From the NCBI GenBank assembly GCA_963682175.1, contig OY821782.1, positions 27,425,741-27,489,740 of the forward strand: a DNA stretch of 64,000 nt. Reading direction: 5' to 3'. The DNA comes from Triglochin maritima. Its lineage: Eukaryota > Streptophyta > Magnoliopsida > Alismatales > Juncaginaceae. Position numbers and translations under genes: made by a program. This document shows positions 23,723-34,590 of the stretch, piece by piece. The notes beneath the pieces were generated by a model. That model saw only the letters and a program-made list of their open reading frames with translations, had not been told where the DNA came from and did not search any database. Position 1 is the stretch's first letter. Every line of letters starts with the position of its first letter.

Positions 23723-24330
23723 ATCTCCCCTTTTTTATGATGGCAACCTATATCTTAATTCTATCTAAATACATGGAATTTGTATATGTAAACTATGCAT
23801 ATTAAAGCTCCCCCTATGGATGTGCATAGTTTTAGTTCAAATTTATGCCAAATTCCAAGTTACCCCCTTAATTATCTCTCCCCCTTTGACATCCATAAAA
23901 AACAATAACAATTATGACTTTAAGCATAGAATTTTGGATGTCTTGTAATGAAGTTGCTCCCCTTAAATTTTGCACTTCATTACTCTAAAAGATATAACAT
24001 TTAAGCTCCCCCTATCAATAAGGCTAGATGGAAACTATGAGTATGATTCAATTTAAGTTTAATTTAGTTTCGATTTAAGCCTTATTCTAACATCCATTTA
24101 CAATATGACATTTATAATCAATGGATGTGCATATATGATTTGCAATGAATTAAACTCTAAGGATATGACAATTAAGCATATAAAACTTAGACTAGAACCA
24201 ATTTTTTCGAACATGTAGAGGATATAAAATTATACCAACTTGAAGCTAGAATTGGTACCAATCTCATTTGGTGATGCAACCGGATTTGAATTTGACTCTT
24301 GAGCTCACCCGGTCACCACCAATTTCCTCC

Positions 24331-25971
24331 TCAAGCACCTACAAGTGTAGATTTAGGTACCCAAACAACTTCGGGTTGTTGAATGTTAGCTTTGGGAACC
24401 CAAACCATTTTGGTTTTAGGAGCCCACACACTTGAGGAACTATGGTTAATGAACATATGCTTGCCATTTAGTGTAGTGTGAGATATATGGTTTTTCAATT
24501 TTGAATTGTAACCTAAACCATGTTTTTGCAAGGATTGCCTTTGACTACCTAATAGCATGTTAAGCATCTTAGTTCCATTTGTGAATCTTTCTAAATCTTT
24601 TCTTAATTGCAAATTACAAGCTTGAAGATTTAGTTGATCACAATCTATGGGTGTTGCTATTAATTTTTCAATATTTGATGCATTCTTTTCAAATTTAGCA
24701 ATCACCTCATTCTTCTCATTTATGCATGTTTCAATTTGGCTTTGGAGATCTTTGATTAACTTTCTAGCATTCTTGTTTTTATCACAAATGATCTCATATT
24801 GTTTAACTAAGTCATGAAATGCATTTTGAAGCTCATCATGTGTATAAGTTTCTTCATTAACACTAGAATGTGAGCTATCACTATAATATGACTTAGTTGA
24901 GCATGAATTACTAGAGCAAGAGTTAGATTCTACCTCACTTTGATCTTCAATAGCCATGAAGTATGAGTGAGCCACTTCTCTTCTACTTTGCAAGGAAGAC
25001 GACGATGAAGATGGTGATGAAGAATCATCACATGTAGCCTTGTGTGCTTCCTCCTTCCTTTGTCTTCTCTTGCTCTTCTCTTTTTCTCTTCTCCTCTCCC
25101 TTCTCTCCTTCTTCTCCCCTTCTTTTCTCTCATTTTCACTTTCTTCCTTCTCCTTCTCGTTTTCTCTTTTCTCACTTCTTCTACCTCTTCTTTCACTCTT
25201 TTCTCCTTTTCCTTTCTTGAGGTATTTGAAGAAGTCTTTTGCTAGGACATCGATGTCCTCATCTTCTACACTTCTCCTTGGTTGGTCAATATTTGCATGT
25301 AATCCCAAGGTGATTTTGTTCTTGGAGGCTTCCTTCTCCTTCCGATGGTTAATTTGAAGCTCATAGGCGATGAGATTTCCAACGAGTTCCTCCATCTTCA
25401 ATTTTGAAAGATCGTGCGATTCTTCAATTGCGACGACCTTGTCTTCCAAATCGATGCTAAGTGACCAGAGGAACTTCCTTGTCATCTCTCCTTCATTGAT
25501 TTTTCTTCCAAGAACCAAAAGAGAGTTAGTGATATCGGTGAAGCGAGTGTTCATTTCGCTTATGTTTTCACCGATTTGCATAGAAAAAATCTCATATTTA
25601 TGCATGAGGAGACTAATGCGTGTTTCCTTAGTCTTACTATCCCCCTCATGGTGCATTTGCAATCTATGCCAAATCTCATATGCACTAACACAACCCCTAA
25701 TTCTATTGTATTCACCCTCATTTAGCCCACAATACAAGATGTTCATGATTTTCGAATTCATTTCGATTTTTTTCATTTTGGGTCTTGTAAGTGAATCTAA
25801 TTCATCTTCATTTGGGGGTGTGTAAGGATTTTGGAGAAACATCCAATACTTAAGGTCATTTGATATTAAGAAGATTTTCAACCTATTTTTCCAATAATCA
25901 TAGTTTGACCCATTAAGAAATGGAGGTCTAGTGGTGCATAATCCTTCTACGTGATTAGATGTACTAGCCAT
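24331..25971 (-). CDS. gag of the array element (unit 4)
   Basis: As unit 3, except for one replacement, K for E, in MKKIEMN (near 25770). It is intact and open. Confidence 0.88.
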   Translation of the reverse strand: MASTSNHVEGLCTTRPPFLNGSNYDYWKNRLKIFLISNDLKYWMFLQNPYTPPNEDELDSLTRPKMKKIEMNSKIMNILYCGLNEGEYNRIRGCVSAYEIWHRLQMHHEGDSKTKETRISLLMHKYEIFSMQIGENISEMNTRFTDITNSLLVLGRKINEGEMTRKFLWSLSIDLEDKVVAIEESHDLSKLKMEELVGNLIAYELQINHRKEKEASKNKITLGLHANIDQPRRSVEDEDIDVLAKDFFKYLKKGKGEKSERRGRRSEKRENEKEKEESENERKEGEKKERRERRREKEKSKRRQRKEEAHKATCDDSSSPSSSSSSLQSRREVAHSYFMAIEDQSEVESNSCSSNSCSTKSYYSDSSHSSVNEETYTHDELQNAFHDLVKQYEIICDKNKNARKLIKDLQSQIETCINEKNEVIAKFEKNASNIEKLIATPIDCDQLNLQACNLQLRKDLERFTNGTKMLNMLLGSQRQSLQKHGLGYNSKLKNHISHTTLNGKHMFINHSSSSVWAPKTKMVWVPKANIQQPEVVWVPKSTLVGA

Positions 25972-26023
25972 GCTAAAAATACGATTAAGTATGCGATTTA
26001 GCGCACAAGGCTCTGATACCAAA

Positions 26024-27502
26024 TGTAGGATCGTGTGGGTCTATGGGTCCACTAATCACTATTAATCTAATCACCTACTTGTTTAACTAAGTCAAGATGC
26101 ACAACGGAATTTTAAATCAAACAAGCAAGTAAAGGAAGAATAATGCAAACCACAAGAAGTCGGGGATTTTTATAGAGGTTCGGCACCCCACCCGGGTCCT
26201 AGTCCTCTCTTGCAAGCTCCACTCGGATCACCGAGCTCCGCTCACGACTTCACTAACCACTCCCCGTTCCGGGCCGGGAGAGAACGCCTTTACAATCGTC
26301 AAACTTGCGAACAATCCTCGCCGAGCTTGGAATCCTCTTCTCACAATCCGAGAAGGATGCTTCGGGCTTTCACCGGAGCCTTTACTCTTTTGACAACAAA
26401 TGACAACTTGAGTGGAGCAACACTCTCTAAATCTTGAGCACACTTGAGTAGGATTAAGGAATTGATCACTAAGTGTGTAAGGTTTGAAGCTTTGAGTATT
26501 TGGGATTCTCTCTAATGTTTGGGACAAGTTTGTAGTGGGAGAGTTGTGTTAAAATGTGTTTTACAACTCCTTATATAGGCATTAGAGAGAATAGATCCGT
26601 TGGGACAAGATTTGATAGGGTTTTGTGCAAGATACACAAAGCAGAAAATTCGGGCTGCAAATCTGTCCAGCATCGGTCGACCGAATGGTGAAACGATCGA
26701 CCGAACTCTTAGGTTCTCTAAGGATACGGTCGACCGAAATATGGAGAGGTCGACCGAAATCTTAAGTCAATTAAATAAACGGTCGACCGAACAGGGTTAC
26801 CGGTCGACCGAATAAGCGTTTCGGTAGAGGGATAAATGGATCGGTTGAACGAAATCGTATCGACCGATAGCAGGGATTTTTGACAAGGTTAAACGGTCGA
26901 CCGAACTAGGCAAATGGTTCGACCGTTTGGTAAAGTATATGGAGGTGTATATGGTTTTAATACGAATACGACCGTTGGGTAAATACGACAAAAATAACGG
27001 TCGGAACAGTAAGGTTAAACGGTCGACCGAAAGAGATGGTGCGGTCGACCGAAACTAGACAGGAAAACACAAACTGGATTACTTGATCATTCGGTCGACC
27101 GAACGGCCTGTATCGGTCGACCGAATGTGGGCAGACAGTTAGGGTTCAGGTTTAGGTGTTTTCCGGTCTAAGTTTGGGTGATCTATTGAAGTCCAAATTA
27201 TGTGAAATTTTGTGTGTGACTTCTATAAGGAACCTAGTGTGTGTTTAAGTTGATTTTAGCTCAAGTATGCTCAAAATACACAAGTTCCTAAAGACTCAAA
27301 GAATTACAAAAATACATGTCTTCAAATGAGCTTGATTACATGTCTTGACTTGATTTCATTTCTTCCTTGAGTCTTGATCACCTGTAGAGGTTCGCACAAA
27401 GCAATATATATGCAATACACTATGTGTGCTACTCTACATGATCATAATTAAGATTAGGTTAAATAAATCATCAAAACATAGATTAAGGCCAAAAAGCCAA
27501 CA
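26024..27502 (-). mobile_element. Array LTR5
   Basis: 1479 bp and consensus sequence. It is the last LTR of the homogeneous block; DNA to its right is visibly more diverged. Confidence 0.92.
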
Positions 27503-28134
27503 ATCTCCCTTTTTTTTATGATGGCAACCTATATCTTAATTCTATCTAAATACATGGAATTTGTATTTGTAAACTATGCATATTAAAGCTCCCCCTATGG
27601 ATGTGCATAGTTTTAGTTCAAATTTATGCCAAATTCCAAGTTACCCCCTTAATTATCTCTCCCCATTTGACATCCATAAAAAACAATAACAATTATGACT
27701 TTAAGCATAGAATTTTGGATGTCTTGTAATGAAGTTGCTCCCCTTAAATTTTGCAATTCATTACTCTAAAAGATATAACATTTAAGCTCCCCCTATCAAT
27801 AAGGCTAGATGGAAACTATGAGTATGATTCAATTTAAGTTTAATTTAGTTTCGATTTAAGCCTTATTCTAACATCCATTTACAATATGACATTTATAATC
27901 AATGGATGTGCATATATGATTTGCAATGAATAGGGTAAATGATTTGCAATGAATTAAACTCTAAGGATATGACAATTAAGCATATAAAACTTAGACTAGA
28001 ACCAATTTTTTCGAACATGTAGAGGATATAAAATTATACCAACTTGAATCTAGAATTGGTACCAATCTCATTTGGTGATGCAACCGGATTTGAATTTGAC
28101 TCTTGAGCTCACCCGGTCACCACCAATTTCCTCC

Positions 28135-29778
28135 TCAAGCACCTACAAGTGTAGATTTAGGTACCCAAACAACTTCGGGTCCTTGAATGTTAGCTTTGGG
28201 AACCCAAACCATTTTGGTTTTAGGAGCCCACACACTTGAGGAACTATGGTTAATGAACATATGCTTGCCATTTAGTGTAGTGTGAGATATATGGTTTTTC
28301 AATTTTGAATTGTAACCTAAACCATGTTTTTGCAAGGATTGCCTTTGACTACCTAATAGCATGTTAAGCATCTTAGTTCCATTTGTGAATCTTTCTAAAT
28401 CTTTTCTTAATTGCAAATTACAAGCTTGAAGATTTAGTTGATCACAATCTATGGGTGTCGCTATTAATTTTTCAATATTTGATGCATTCTTTTCAAATTT
28501 AGCAATCACCTCATTCTTCTCATTTATGCATGTTTCAATTTGGCTTTGGAGATCTTTGATTAACTTTCTAGCATTCTTGTTTTTATCACAAATGATCTCA
28601 TATTGTTTAACTAAGTCATGAAATGCATTTTGAAGCTCATCATGTGTATAAGTTTCTTCATTAACACTAGAATGTGAGCTATCACTATAATATGACTTAG
28701 TTGAGCATGAATTACTAGAGCAAGAGTTAGATTCTACCTCACTTTGATCTTCAATAGCCATGAAGTATGAGTGAGCCACTTCTCTTCTACTTTGCAAGGA
28801 AGACGACGATGAAGATGGTGATGAAGAATCATCACATGTAGCCTTGTGTGCTTCCTCCTTCCTTTGTCTTCTCTTGCTCTTCTCTTTTTCTCTTCTCCTC
28901 TCCCTTCTCTCCTTCTTCTTCTCCCTTTCTTTTCTCTCATTTTCACTTTCTTCCTTCTCCTTCTCGTTTTCTCTTTTCTCACTTCTTCTACCTCTTCTTT
29001 CACTCTTTTCTCCTTTTCCTTTCTTGAGGTATTTGAAGAAGTATTTTGCTAGGACTTCGATGTCCTCATCTTCTACACTTCTCCTTGGTTGGTCAATATT
29101 TGCATGTAATCCCAAGGTGATTTTGTTCTTGGAGGCTTCCTTCTCCTTCCGATGGTTAATTTGAAGCTCATAGGCCATGAGATTTCCAACGAGTTCCTCC
29201 ATCTTCAATTTTGAAAGATCGTGCGATTCTTCAATTGCGACGACCTTGTCTTCCCAATCGATGCTAAGTGACCGGAGGAACTTCCTTGTCATCTCTCCTT
29301 CATTGATTTTTCTTCCAAGAACCAAAAGAGAGTTAGTGATATCGGTGAAGCGAGTGTTCATTTCGCTTATGTTTTCACCGATTTGCATAGAAAAAATCTC
29401 ATATTTATGCATGAGGAGACTAATGCGTGTTTCCTTAGTCTTACTATCCCCCTCATGGTGCATTTGCAATCTATGCCAAATCTCATATGCACTAACACAA
29501 CCCCTAATTCTATTGTATTCACCCTCATTTAGCCCACAATACAAGATGTTCATGACTTTCGAATTCATTTCGATTTCTTTCATTTTGGGTCTTGTAAGTG
29601 AATCTAATTCATCTTCATTTGGGTGTGTGTAAGGATTTTGGAGAAACATCCAATACTTAAGGTCATTTGATATTAAGAAGATTTTCATCCTATTTTTCCA
29701 ATAATCATAGTTTGACCCATTAAGCAATGGAGGTCTAGTGGTGCATAATCCTTCTACGTGATTAGATGTACTAGCCAT
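28135..29778 (-). CDS. gag of the array element (unit 5, diverged)
   Basis: 547 codons, one more than the other copies through an in-frame 3-bp insertion in the charged block (KEREKKKERR). It differs from the interior copies at about ten residues, including PPLLNGS, NRMKIFL, YTHPNED, NSKVMN, FLRSLSIDWEDK, VLAKYF and IQGPEV. Despite this it remains fully open, which suggests that gag was under selection, or is young, at the time of divergence. It is the 5'-most copy in transcription sense. Confidence 0.87.
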   Translation of the reverse strand: MASTSNHVEGLCTTRPPLLNGSNYDYWKNRMKIFLISNDLKYWMFLQNPYTHPNEDELDSLTRPKMKEIEMNSKVMNILYCGLNEGEYNRIRGCVSAYEIWHRLQMHHEGDSKTKETRISLLMHKYEIFSMQIGENISEMNTRFTDITNSLLVLGRKINEGEMTRKFLRSLSIDWEDKVVAIEESHDLSKLKMEELVGNLMAYELQINHRKEKEASKNKITLGLHANIDQPRRSVEDEDIEVLAKYFFKYLKKGKGEKSERRGRRSEKRENEKEKEESENERKEREKKKERRERRREKEKSKRRQRKEEAHKATCDDSSSPSSSSSSLQSRREVAHSYFMAIEDQSEVESNSCSSNSCSTKSYYSDSSHSSVNEETYTHDELQNAFHDLVKQYEIICDKNKNARKLIKDLQSQIETCINEKNEVIAKFEKNASNIEKLIATPIDCDQLNLQACNLQLRKDLERFTNGTKMLNMLLGSQRQSLQKHGLGYNSKLKNHISHTTLNGKHMFINHSSSSVWAPKTKMVWVPKANIQGPEVVWVPKSTLVGA

Positions 29779-29830
29779 GCTAAAAATACGATTAAGTATG
29801 CAATTTAGCGCACAAGGCTCTGATACCAAA

Positions 29831-31307
29831 TGTAGGATCGTGTGGGTCTATGGGTCTACTAATCACTATTAATCTAATCACCTACTTGTTTAACTAAGTC
29901 AAGATGCACAACGGAATTTTAAAGCAAACAAGCAAGTAAAGGAAGAATAATGCAAACCACAAGAAGTCGGGGATTTTTATAGAGGTTCGGCACCCCACCC
30001 GGGTCCTAGCCCTCTCTTGCAAGCTCCGCTCGGATCACCGAGCTCCGCTCACGACTTCACTAACCACTCCCCGTTCCGGGCCGGGAGAGAACGCCTTTAC
30101 AACCGTCAAACTCGCGAACAATCCTCGCCGGGCTTGGAATCCTCTTCTCACAATCCGAGAAGGATGCTTCGGGCTTTCATCGGAGCCTTTACTCTTTTGA
30201 CAACAAATGAGAACTTGAGTGGAGCAACACTCTCTAAATCTTGAGCACACTTGAGTAGGATTAAGGAATTGATCACTAAGTGTGTAAGGTTTGAAGCTTT
30301 GAGTATTTGGGATTCTCTCTAATGTTTGGGACAAGTTTGTAGTGGAGAGTTGTGTTAAAATGTGTTTTACAACTCCTTATATAGGCATTAGAGAGAATAG
30401 ATCCGTTGGGACAAGATTTGATAGGGTTTTGTGCAAGATACACAAAGCAGAAAATTCGGGCTGCAAATCTGTCCAGAATCGGTCGACCAAATGGTGAAAC
30501 GATCGACCGAACTCTTAGGTTCTCTAAGGATACGGTCGACCGAAATATGTAGAGGTCGACCGAAATCTTAAGTCAATTAAATAAACGGTCGACCGAACAG
30601 GGTTACCGGTCGACCGAATAAGCGTTTCGGTAGAGGGATAAATGGATCGGTTGAACGAAATCGTATCGACCGATAGCAGGGATTTTTGACAAGGTTAAAC
30701 GGTCGACCGAACTAGGCAAATGGTTCGACCGTTTGGTAAAGTATATGGAGGTGTATATGGTTTTAATACGAATACGACCGTTGGGTAAATACGACAAAAA
30801 TAACGGTCGGAACAGTAAGGTTAAACGGTCGACCGAAAGAGATGGTGCGGTCGACCGAAACTAGACAGGAAAACACAAACTGGATTACTTGATCATTCGG
30901 TCGACCGAACGACCTGTATCAGTCGACCGAATGTGGGCAGACAGTTAGGGTTCAGGTTTAGGTGTTTTCTGGTCTAAGTTTGGGTGATCTATTGAAGTCC
31001 AAATTATGTGAAATTTTGTGTGTGACTTCTATAAGGAACCTAGTGTGTGTTTAAGTTGATTTTAGCTCAAGTATGCTCAAAATACACAAGTTCCTAAAGA
31101 CTCAAAGAATTACAAAAATACATGTCTTCAAATGAGCTTGATTACATGTCTTGACTTGATTTCCTTTCTTCCTTGAGTCTTGATCACCTGTAGAGGTTAG
31201 CACAAAGCAATATATATGCAATACACTATGTGTGCTACTCTACATGATCATAATTAAGATTAGGTTAATAAATCATCAAAACATAGATTAAGGCCAAAAA
31301 GGCAACA
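29831..31307 (-). mobile_element. Array LTR6 (5'-most, diverged)
   Basis: 1477 bp. About twenty differences from LTR1-LTR5 can be seen by eye, including two 2-bp deletions (near 30347 and 31267) and mutated palindromes (GGTCGACCAA near 30481, CAGTCGACCGA near 30921). The outer end reads GGCAACA instead of AGCCAACA. No 5-bp duplication can be tested, because the opposite end of the array is truncated. Confidence 0.9.
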
Positions 31308-31775
31308 CACCTTACGGATTTTTGACAACATACCAAATTTTTTTGTTTTAATTATTTTTTGTGCTTGTTTAATATTTAGTTGTAAATATTTTTTTATTAT
31401 GGATAAAAGAATTTGTTTTTTATTGTAGAAAATAACCTAACTTTTCAACACCCTCAATTATCCACGTAATTTGGAGATCAATTCTGGAAAAACAAATAAA
31501 AAATTTAAAAATAATAATAATTAGAAAACATTTTTGAAAAAAAAGATTTAAAATAGTTTCAAAAAATAAAAACAGAAATTACAAAAAAAAGTCGCGGATC
31601 GGGGTTCACACCTGCGATCCGTGCAAAAAAAAATTAAAAGTGACGGATCGGGGTTCACACCCGCGATCCGTGGCACGGATTTGCGGGTGTGAACCTTGAT
31701 CCGAGTAGAATTTGATTTTTTTAATCCTAAATTTATAATTTTGGAATTTTTATTATTATATATAAAAATTATGGC
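31308..31775. repeat. Right part of the AT-rich inverted-repeat element
   Basis: AT-rich sequence ending in the inverted copy of the 22 bases at 9965-9986. At about 31591-31715 it contains two direct copies and one inverted copy of a GC-rich segment built around CGGATCGGGGTTCACACC and GCGATCCGTG. The inverted copy starts CACGGATTTGCGGGTGTGAA, so the segment can fold back. With 9965-10208 removed from around the array, the element would be about 0.7 kb. No coding sequence. Confidence 0.5.
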
Positions 31776-31987
31776 TTCCTAGGTGTCTAAATTGGCAGTA
31801 TGCACCTCGATTTTCGGTATTGCAACATATACACCTACAAGTCGACCATATTTGTGCAAATGGACCCGGGCCGTTTGTGTCCCCACCCCTGAGCGACGAC
31901 ATGAATGGGTCGTGAACGGTCGTCCAATCCGTTCGTGATTCGTATGTTAGGCCAAGTGATTTGGGATTAATTGTAGCAAAACAAATG

Positions 31988-32535
31988 CTGGACACGTTCT
32001 GGACATGTTCTGCACACAATCTGGACACACGTTCTGGACACACATTCTCGACATATTCTGGATACATTCTCGACACGTTTTGGACACACACATTCTGGAC
32101 ATGTTATGGACACGGTCTAGACAGACATTCTGGGCTCACATTGTCGACATGTACTAGACACATTCTGGACACACATTTTGGACATGTTCTGGATACGATA
32201 TGGACAGAAATTCTCAACACAGATTCTCAACATGTTCTGGACAAAAATTCTGGACACACATTCTGGAGACGACCTGGATACACATTCTTGACATGTGTTA
32301 ACACGTTTTTAACACGTTATGGAAACACATTTCGGACATGTTCTGGACACGATCTAGACACACATTCTGGACATGTTATGGACACACACATTCTGGACAT
32401 GTTATGGACACGATCTGGACAGACATTCTGGACATGTTCTGGACACACATTCTGGACACAAATTCTGGGCATGTTCTGGACACACATTCTCGACTTATAC
32501 TGGACACGTTATGGACACACATTCTGGACACGAAC
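31988..32535. repeat. TTCTGGACA minisatellite, left arm
   Basis: Degenerate tandem units mixing ACATTCTGGACATG, TTCTGGACACAC and TATGGACACG, with periods of about 15-18 bp and higher-order pairs. Open frames in it (for example 31961-32557) are repeat artefacts. Confidence 0.85.
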
Positions 32536-32540
32536 GGATT

Positions 32541-32725
32541 TGGACATGTGTCCATAACGTGTCCATCACATGTCGAGAATGTGTGTCCATAACATATCGA
32601 GAATGTGTGTCCAGAATGTCTGTTCATATCATGTCCATAACATGTCCCGAATGTGTGTTCAAAATGTGTGTCCAGAACATGTCCTGAATGTGTGTCCAGA
32701 ACATGTCCTGAATGTGTGTCCATAC
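32541..32725. repeat. TGTCCAGAA minisatellite, right arm (first part)
   Basis: Reverse-complement units of the left arm (GTGTGTCCAGAA, CATGTCC, GAATGTGTGTCC). They continue at 34168-34372 after the inserted solo LTR. Confidence 0.85.
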
Positions 32726-34162
32726 TGTGGGATCGTTATGACCCTAATTGTCTAATCACTTTTAAGCTTATTCCTTATTTGCTTAACAAACAAAGATGCA
32801 CAGTGAAATTTAAACAAGCAAGCAAGTAAAAGCAGAATATGCAAACTACAATGCACCGGAATTTTTTTATAGAGGTTCGACCTTCCACCTACTTCCTCTC
32901 TTGCAAGCTCCGCTCGATTCCACAAGCTCCTCCTACGTATTCACTATCAATCTCGTTTCGGGCCGAGATTAAGCCTTTACACCACAAGTCTCGCGAACAA
33001 TCCTCGTCGAGCTTGATTTCTTCCTCTCACAACCCGAGAAGGAACACTTCGGGTTTCACCGAAATCCTTGCTTCTTGACAGACAATTGTTGAATGGAACA
33101 ATCACTCTCTAACTTGAGCACACTTAGAGTATGATTGGAATTGATATAATATGTGGAAAGTTTGGCTTGGAGAGTAGGATTAGGGATTCAAGATTTGGTA
33201 GTTTTATCTTAGATGTGTATCACAATATGGAGTGTAAGAGTTGTTGAATTGTGTCTTGGTAACACCTATTTATAAGCTCGTAAGGGGTTATAGCCGTTGG
33301 GATTAATAAGGTAAAGGTTTGTGTAAGAACCACAAAACAGAAAAGCACAGGGCACAGTTTTGGGCAAGTTCGGTCTGCCGAAACGGGTCTAACGGTCGAC
33401 CGGAGTCTGTCCAGACAGTTCCAGAAACAAGAGGTCGACCGAACAAGAGGCGGTAAAACGAAAATGGTTATAACTTAAGTGAATAGTCTAACCAAAAGTG
33501 GGACGGTCGATCAATTAAGCAGTCTAGAATTATTGTCCAGTCCAGGGACAAACAATCGAACAAAATGGTTGATTCAGTCGACCGATAAAAATTGGCACTA
33601 CAGGGTTCAAAAGATGTCTATGTTTGGTCGACCGGTGGTCACCTGTATTTTTGGGGTATGGACAAAAATGTGAATACGATTGTTGGTACAATATGACAAG
33701 TCTAACAGTCAAATGACTATGTGTAGACGGTCAAACAAAATGCACAAAACGGTCAACCGGTTTAGCACTATTGGCTAACAGATTAACTGATCCAATCGGT
33801 CGAACATAGAACTTGTTCGGTCGATCGATTTTGCTCAGATGGTTTAGGTTTAGGTTTACGTGTTTACCGGTCAAAGTTTGGGCGACCTATTTAAGTCCAA
33901 ATTGTATGAGATTTTGTGTGTGACTTCTATAAGGAACCGAATGTATATGTGATCAGTTATTTACTCTAGTATGCTTAAGTATACACAAGTTCCTAAGACT
34001 CAAAAGAAATACATAATTACATGTCTTCAATAACTTGATTACATGTAGATGTTAGCACATAGCAATATATATGTTATGCAATATGTGTTACTCTACATTG
34101 ATTATTATTAAGATTAGGTTGATTAAATCATTAAAACATGGATTAAGGCCTAAAAGCCAACA
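32726..34162 (-). mobile_element. Solo LTR related to the array element
   Basis: 1437 bp, starting TGTGGGATCG and ending AAAAGCCAACA on the plus strand. It is flanked by CATAC (32721-32725) and CATAA (34163-34167), a 5-bp duplication with one change. It is colinear with the array LTRs (tract TTTTTATAGAGGTTCG, CAAGCTCCGCTCG, TCTCGCGAACAATCCTCG, end AAGGCC-AAAAGCCAACA) but clearly diverged, with eroded palindromes (GGTCGACCGG, GGTCGATCAA, GGTCAACCGG). It is inserted in the right arm of the foldback element. Confidence 0.85.
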
Positions 34163-34167
34163 CATAA

Positions 34168-34372
34168 CGTGTCCAACACATGTCAAGAATGTGTGTCCAG
34201 AACATGTCCAGAATGTTTGTGTGTCCATAATGTTTGTATGTGTCCAGAACGTGTCCAGAACATGTCCAGAATGTTTGTGTATCCAGAATGTGTGTCAAGA
34301 ACATGTCCAAAATGTGTCTAGAACGTGTGTCAAGCATGTGCCCAGAACATGTCCAAAATGTGTCCAACATTT
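34168..34372. repeat. TGTCCAGAA minisatellite, right arm (second part)
   Basis: Continuation of the 32541-32725 array on the far side of the solo LTR. It leads directly into the reverse complement of the unique end sequence of the foldback element. Confidence 0.85.
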
Positions 34373-34590
34373 GTTTTGCTACAGTCAATACCAAATCACA
34401 CGGCCTAACAGATGGATCACCAACGCATTTGGACGACCGTAACGGCTCATTCACATTGTTGCTCTAGTGTGGGGACCACAAATGGTGTAGGTGCATTTAC
34501 GCAAATATGGTCAAGTTGGAGGTGTATATGCAGCAATACCGAAAACTCATGTGCATATTGCCAATTTGGACACCTGAGAGGTGTAATGTA

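Larger units (their letters stand above)
10209..31307 (-). mobile_element. Tandem array of a pol-less Sirevirus-like Ty1/copia retrotransposon (six LTRs, 5.3 internal regions)
   Basis: Head-to-tail array on the minus strand with a 3780-bp period: a 1479-bp LTR plus a 2301-bp internal region. From 5' to 3' on the minus strand: LTR6, internal 5, LTR5, internal 4, LTR4, internal 3, LTR3, internal 2, LTR2, internal 1, LTR1, then a truncated internal 0. Neighbouring units share each LTR, as expected from unequal recombination rather than from separate insertions. Each internal region holds a tRNA-iMet primer-binding site, a gag gene and a region with several polypurine tracts. None contains protease, integrase, reverse transcriptase or RNase H. 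Interior units differ by only a few bases per 3780; LTR6 and internal 5 differ by roughly 1%. The palindrome-rich LTR and multiple polypurine tracts point to the Sirevirus lineage. Confidence 0.9.
31776..34590. mobile_element. Foldback-type element with minisatellite arms, split by a solo LTR
   Basis: The first 210 bases (31776-31985; landmarks AGGTGTCTAAATTGG, TTTTCGGTATTGC, CGTCCAATCC, TAGCAAAACAAATGCTGGAC) reappear as reverse complement at about 34373-34590. Inside these ends lie inverted arrays of a TTCTGGACA/TGTCCAGAA minisatellite. Plus-sense units run 31988-32535; minus-sense units run 32541-32725 and, beyond an inserted LTR, 34168-34372. The arms meet near 32538 with almost no spacer, so the whole element is one large palindrome of about 1.4 kb. 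Excess length of the left array shows uneven expansion. Outer ends are approximate, and target duplications could not be fixed. Confidence 0.75.

Noticed and set aside
10889..29828. Five independent insertions of a gag-only element
   Set aside because: LTRs are shared between neighbours, no 5-bp duplications separate units, and the period is constant at 3780 bp, which fits unequal recombination in one locus.
31961..32755. Histidine/threonine-rich repetitive proteins (SGHVLDTHS, CVQNMSRM types)
   Set aside because: Open frames on both strands of the inverted TTCTGGACA minisatellite; not genes.
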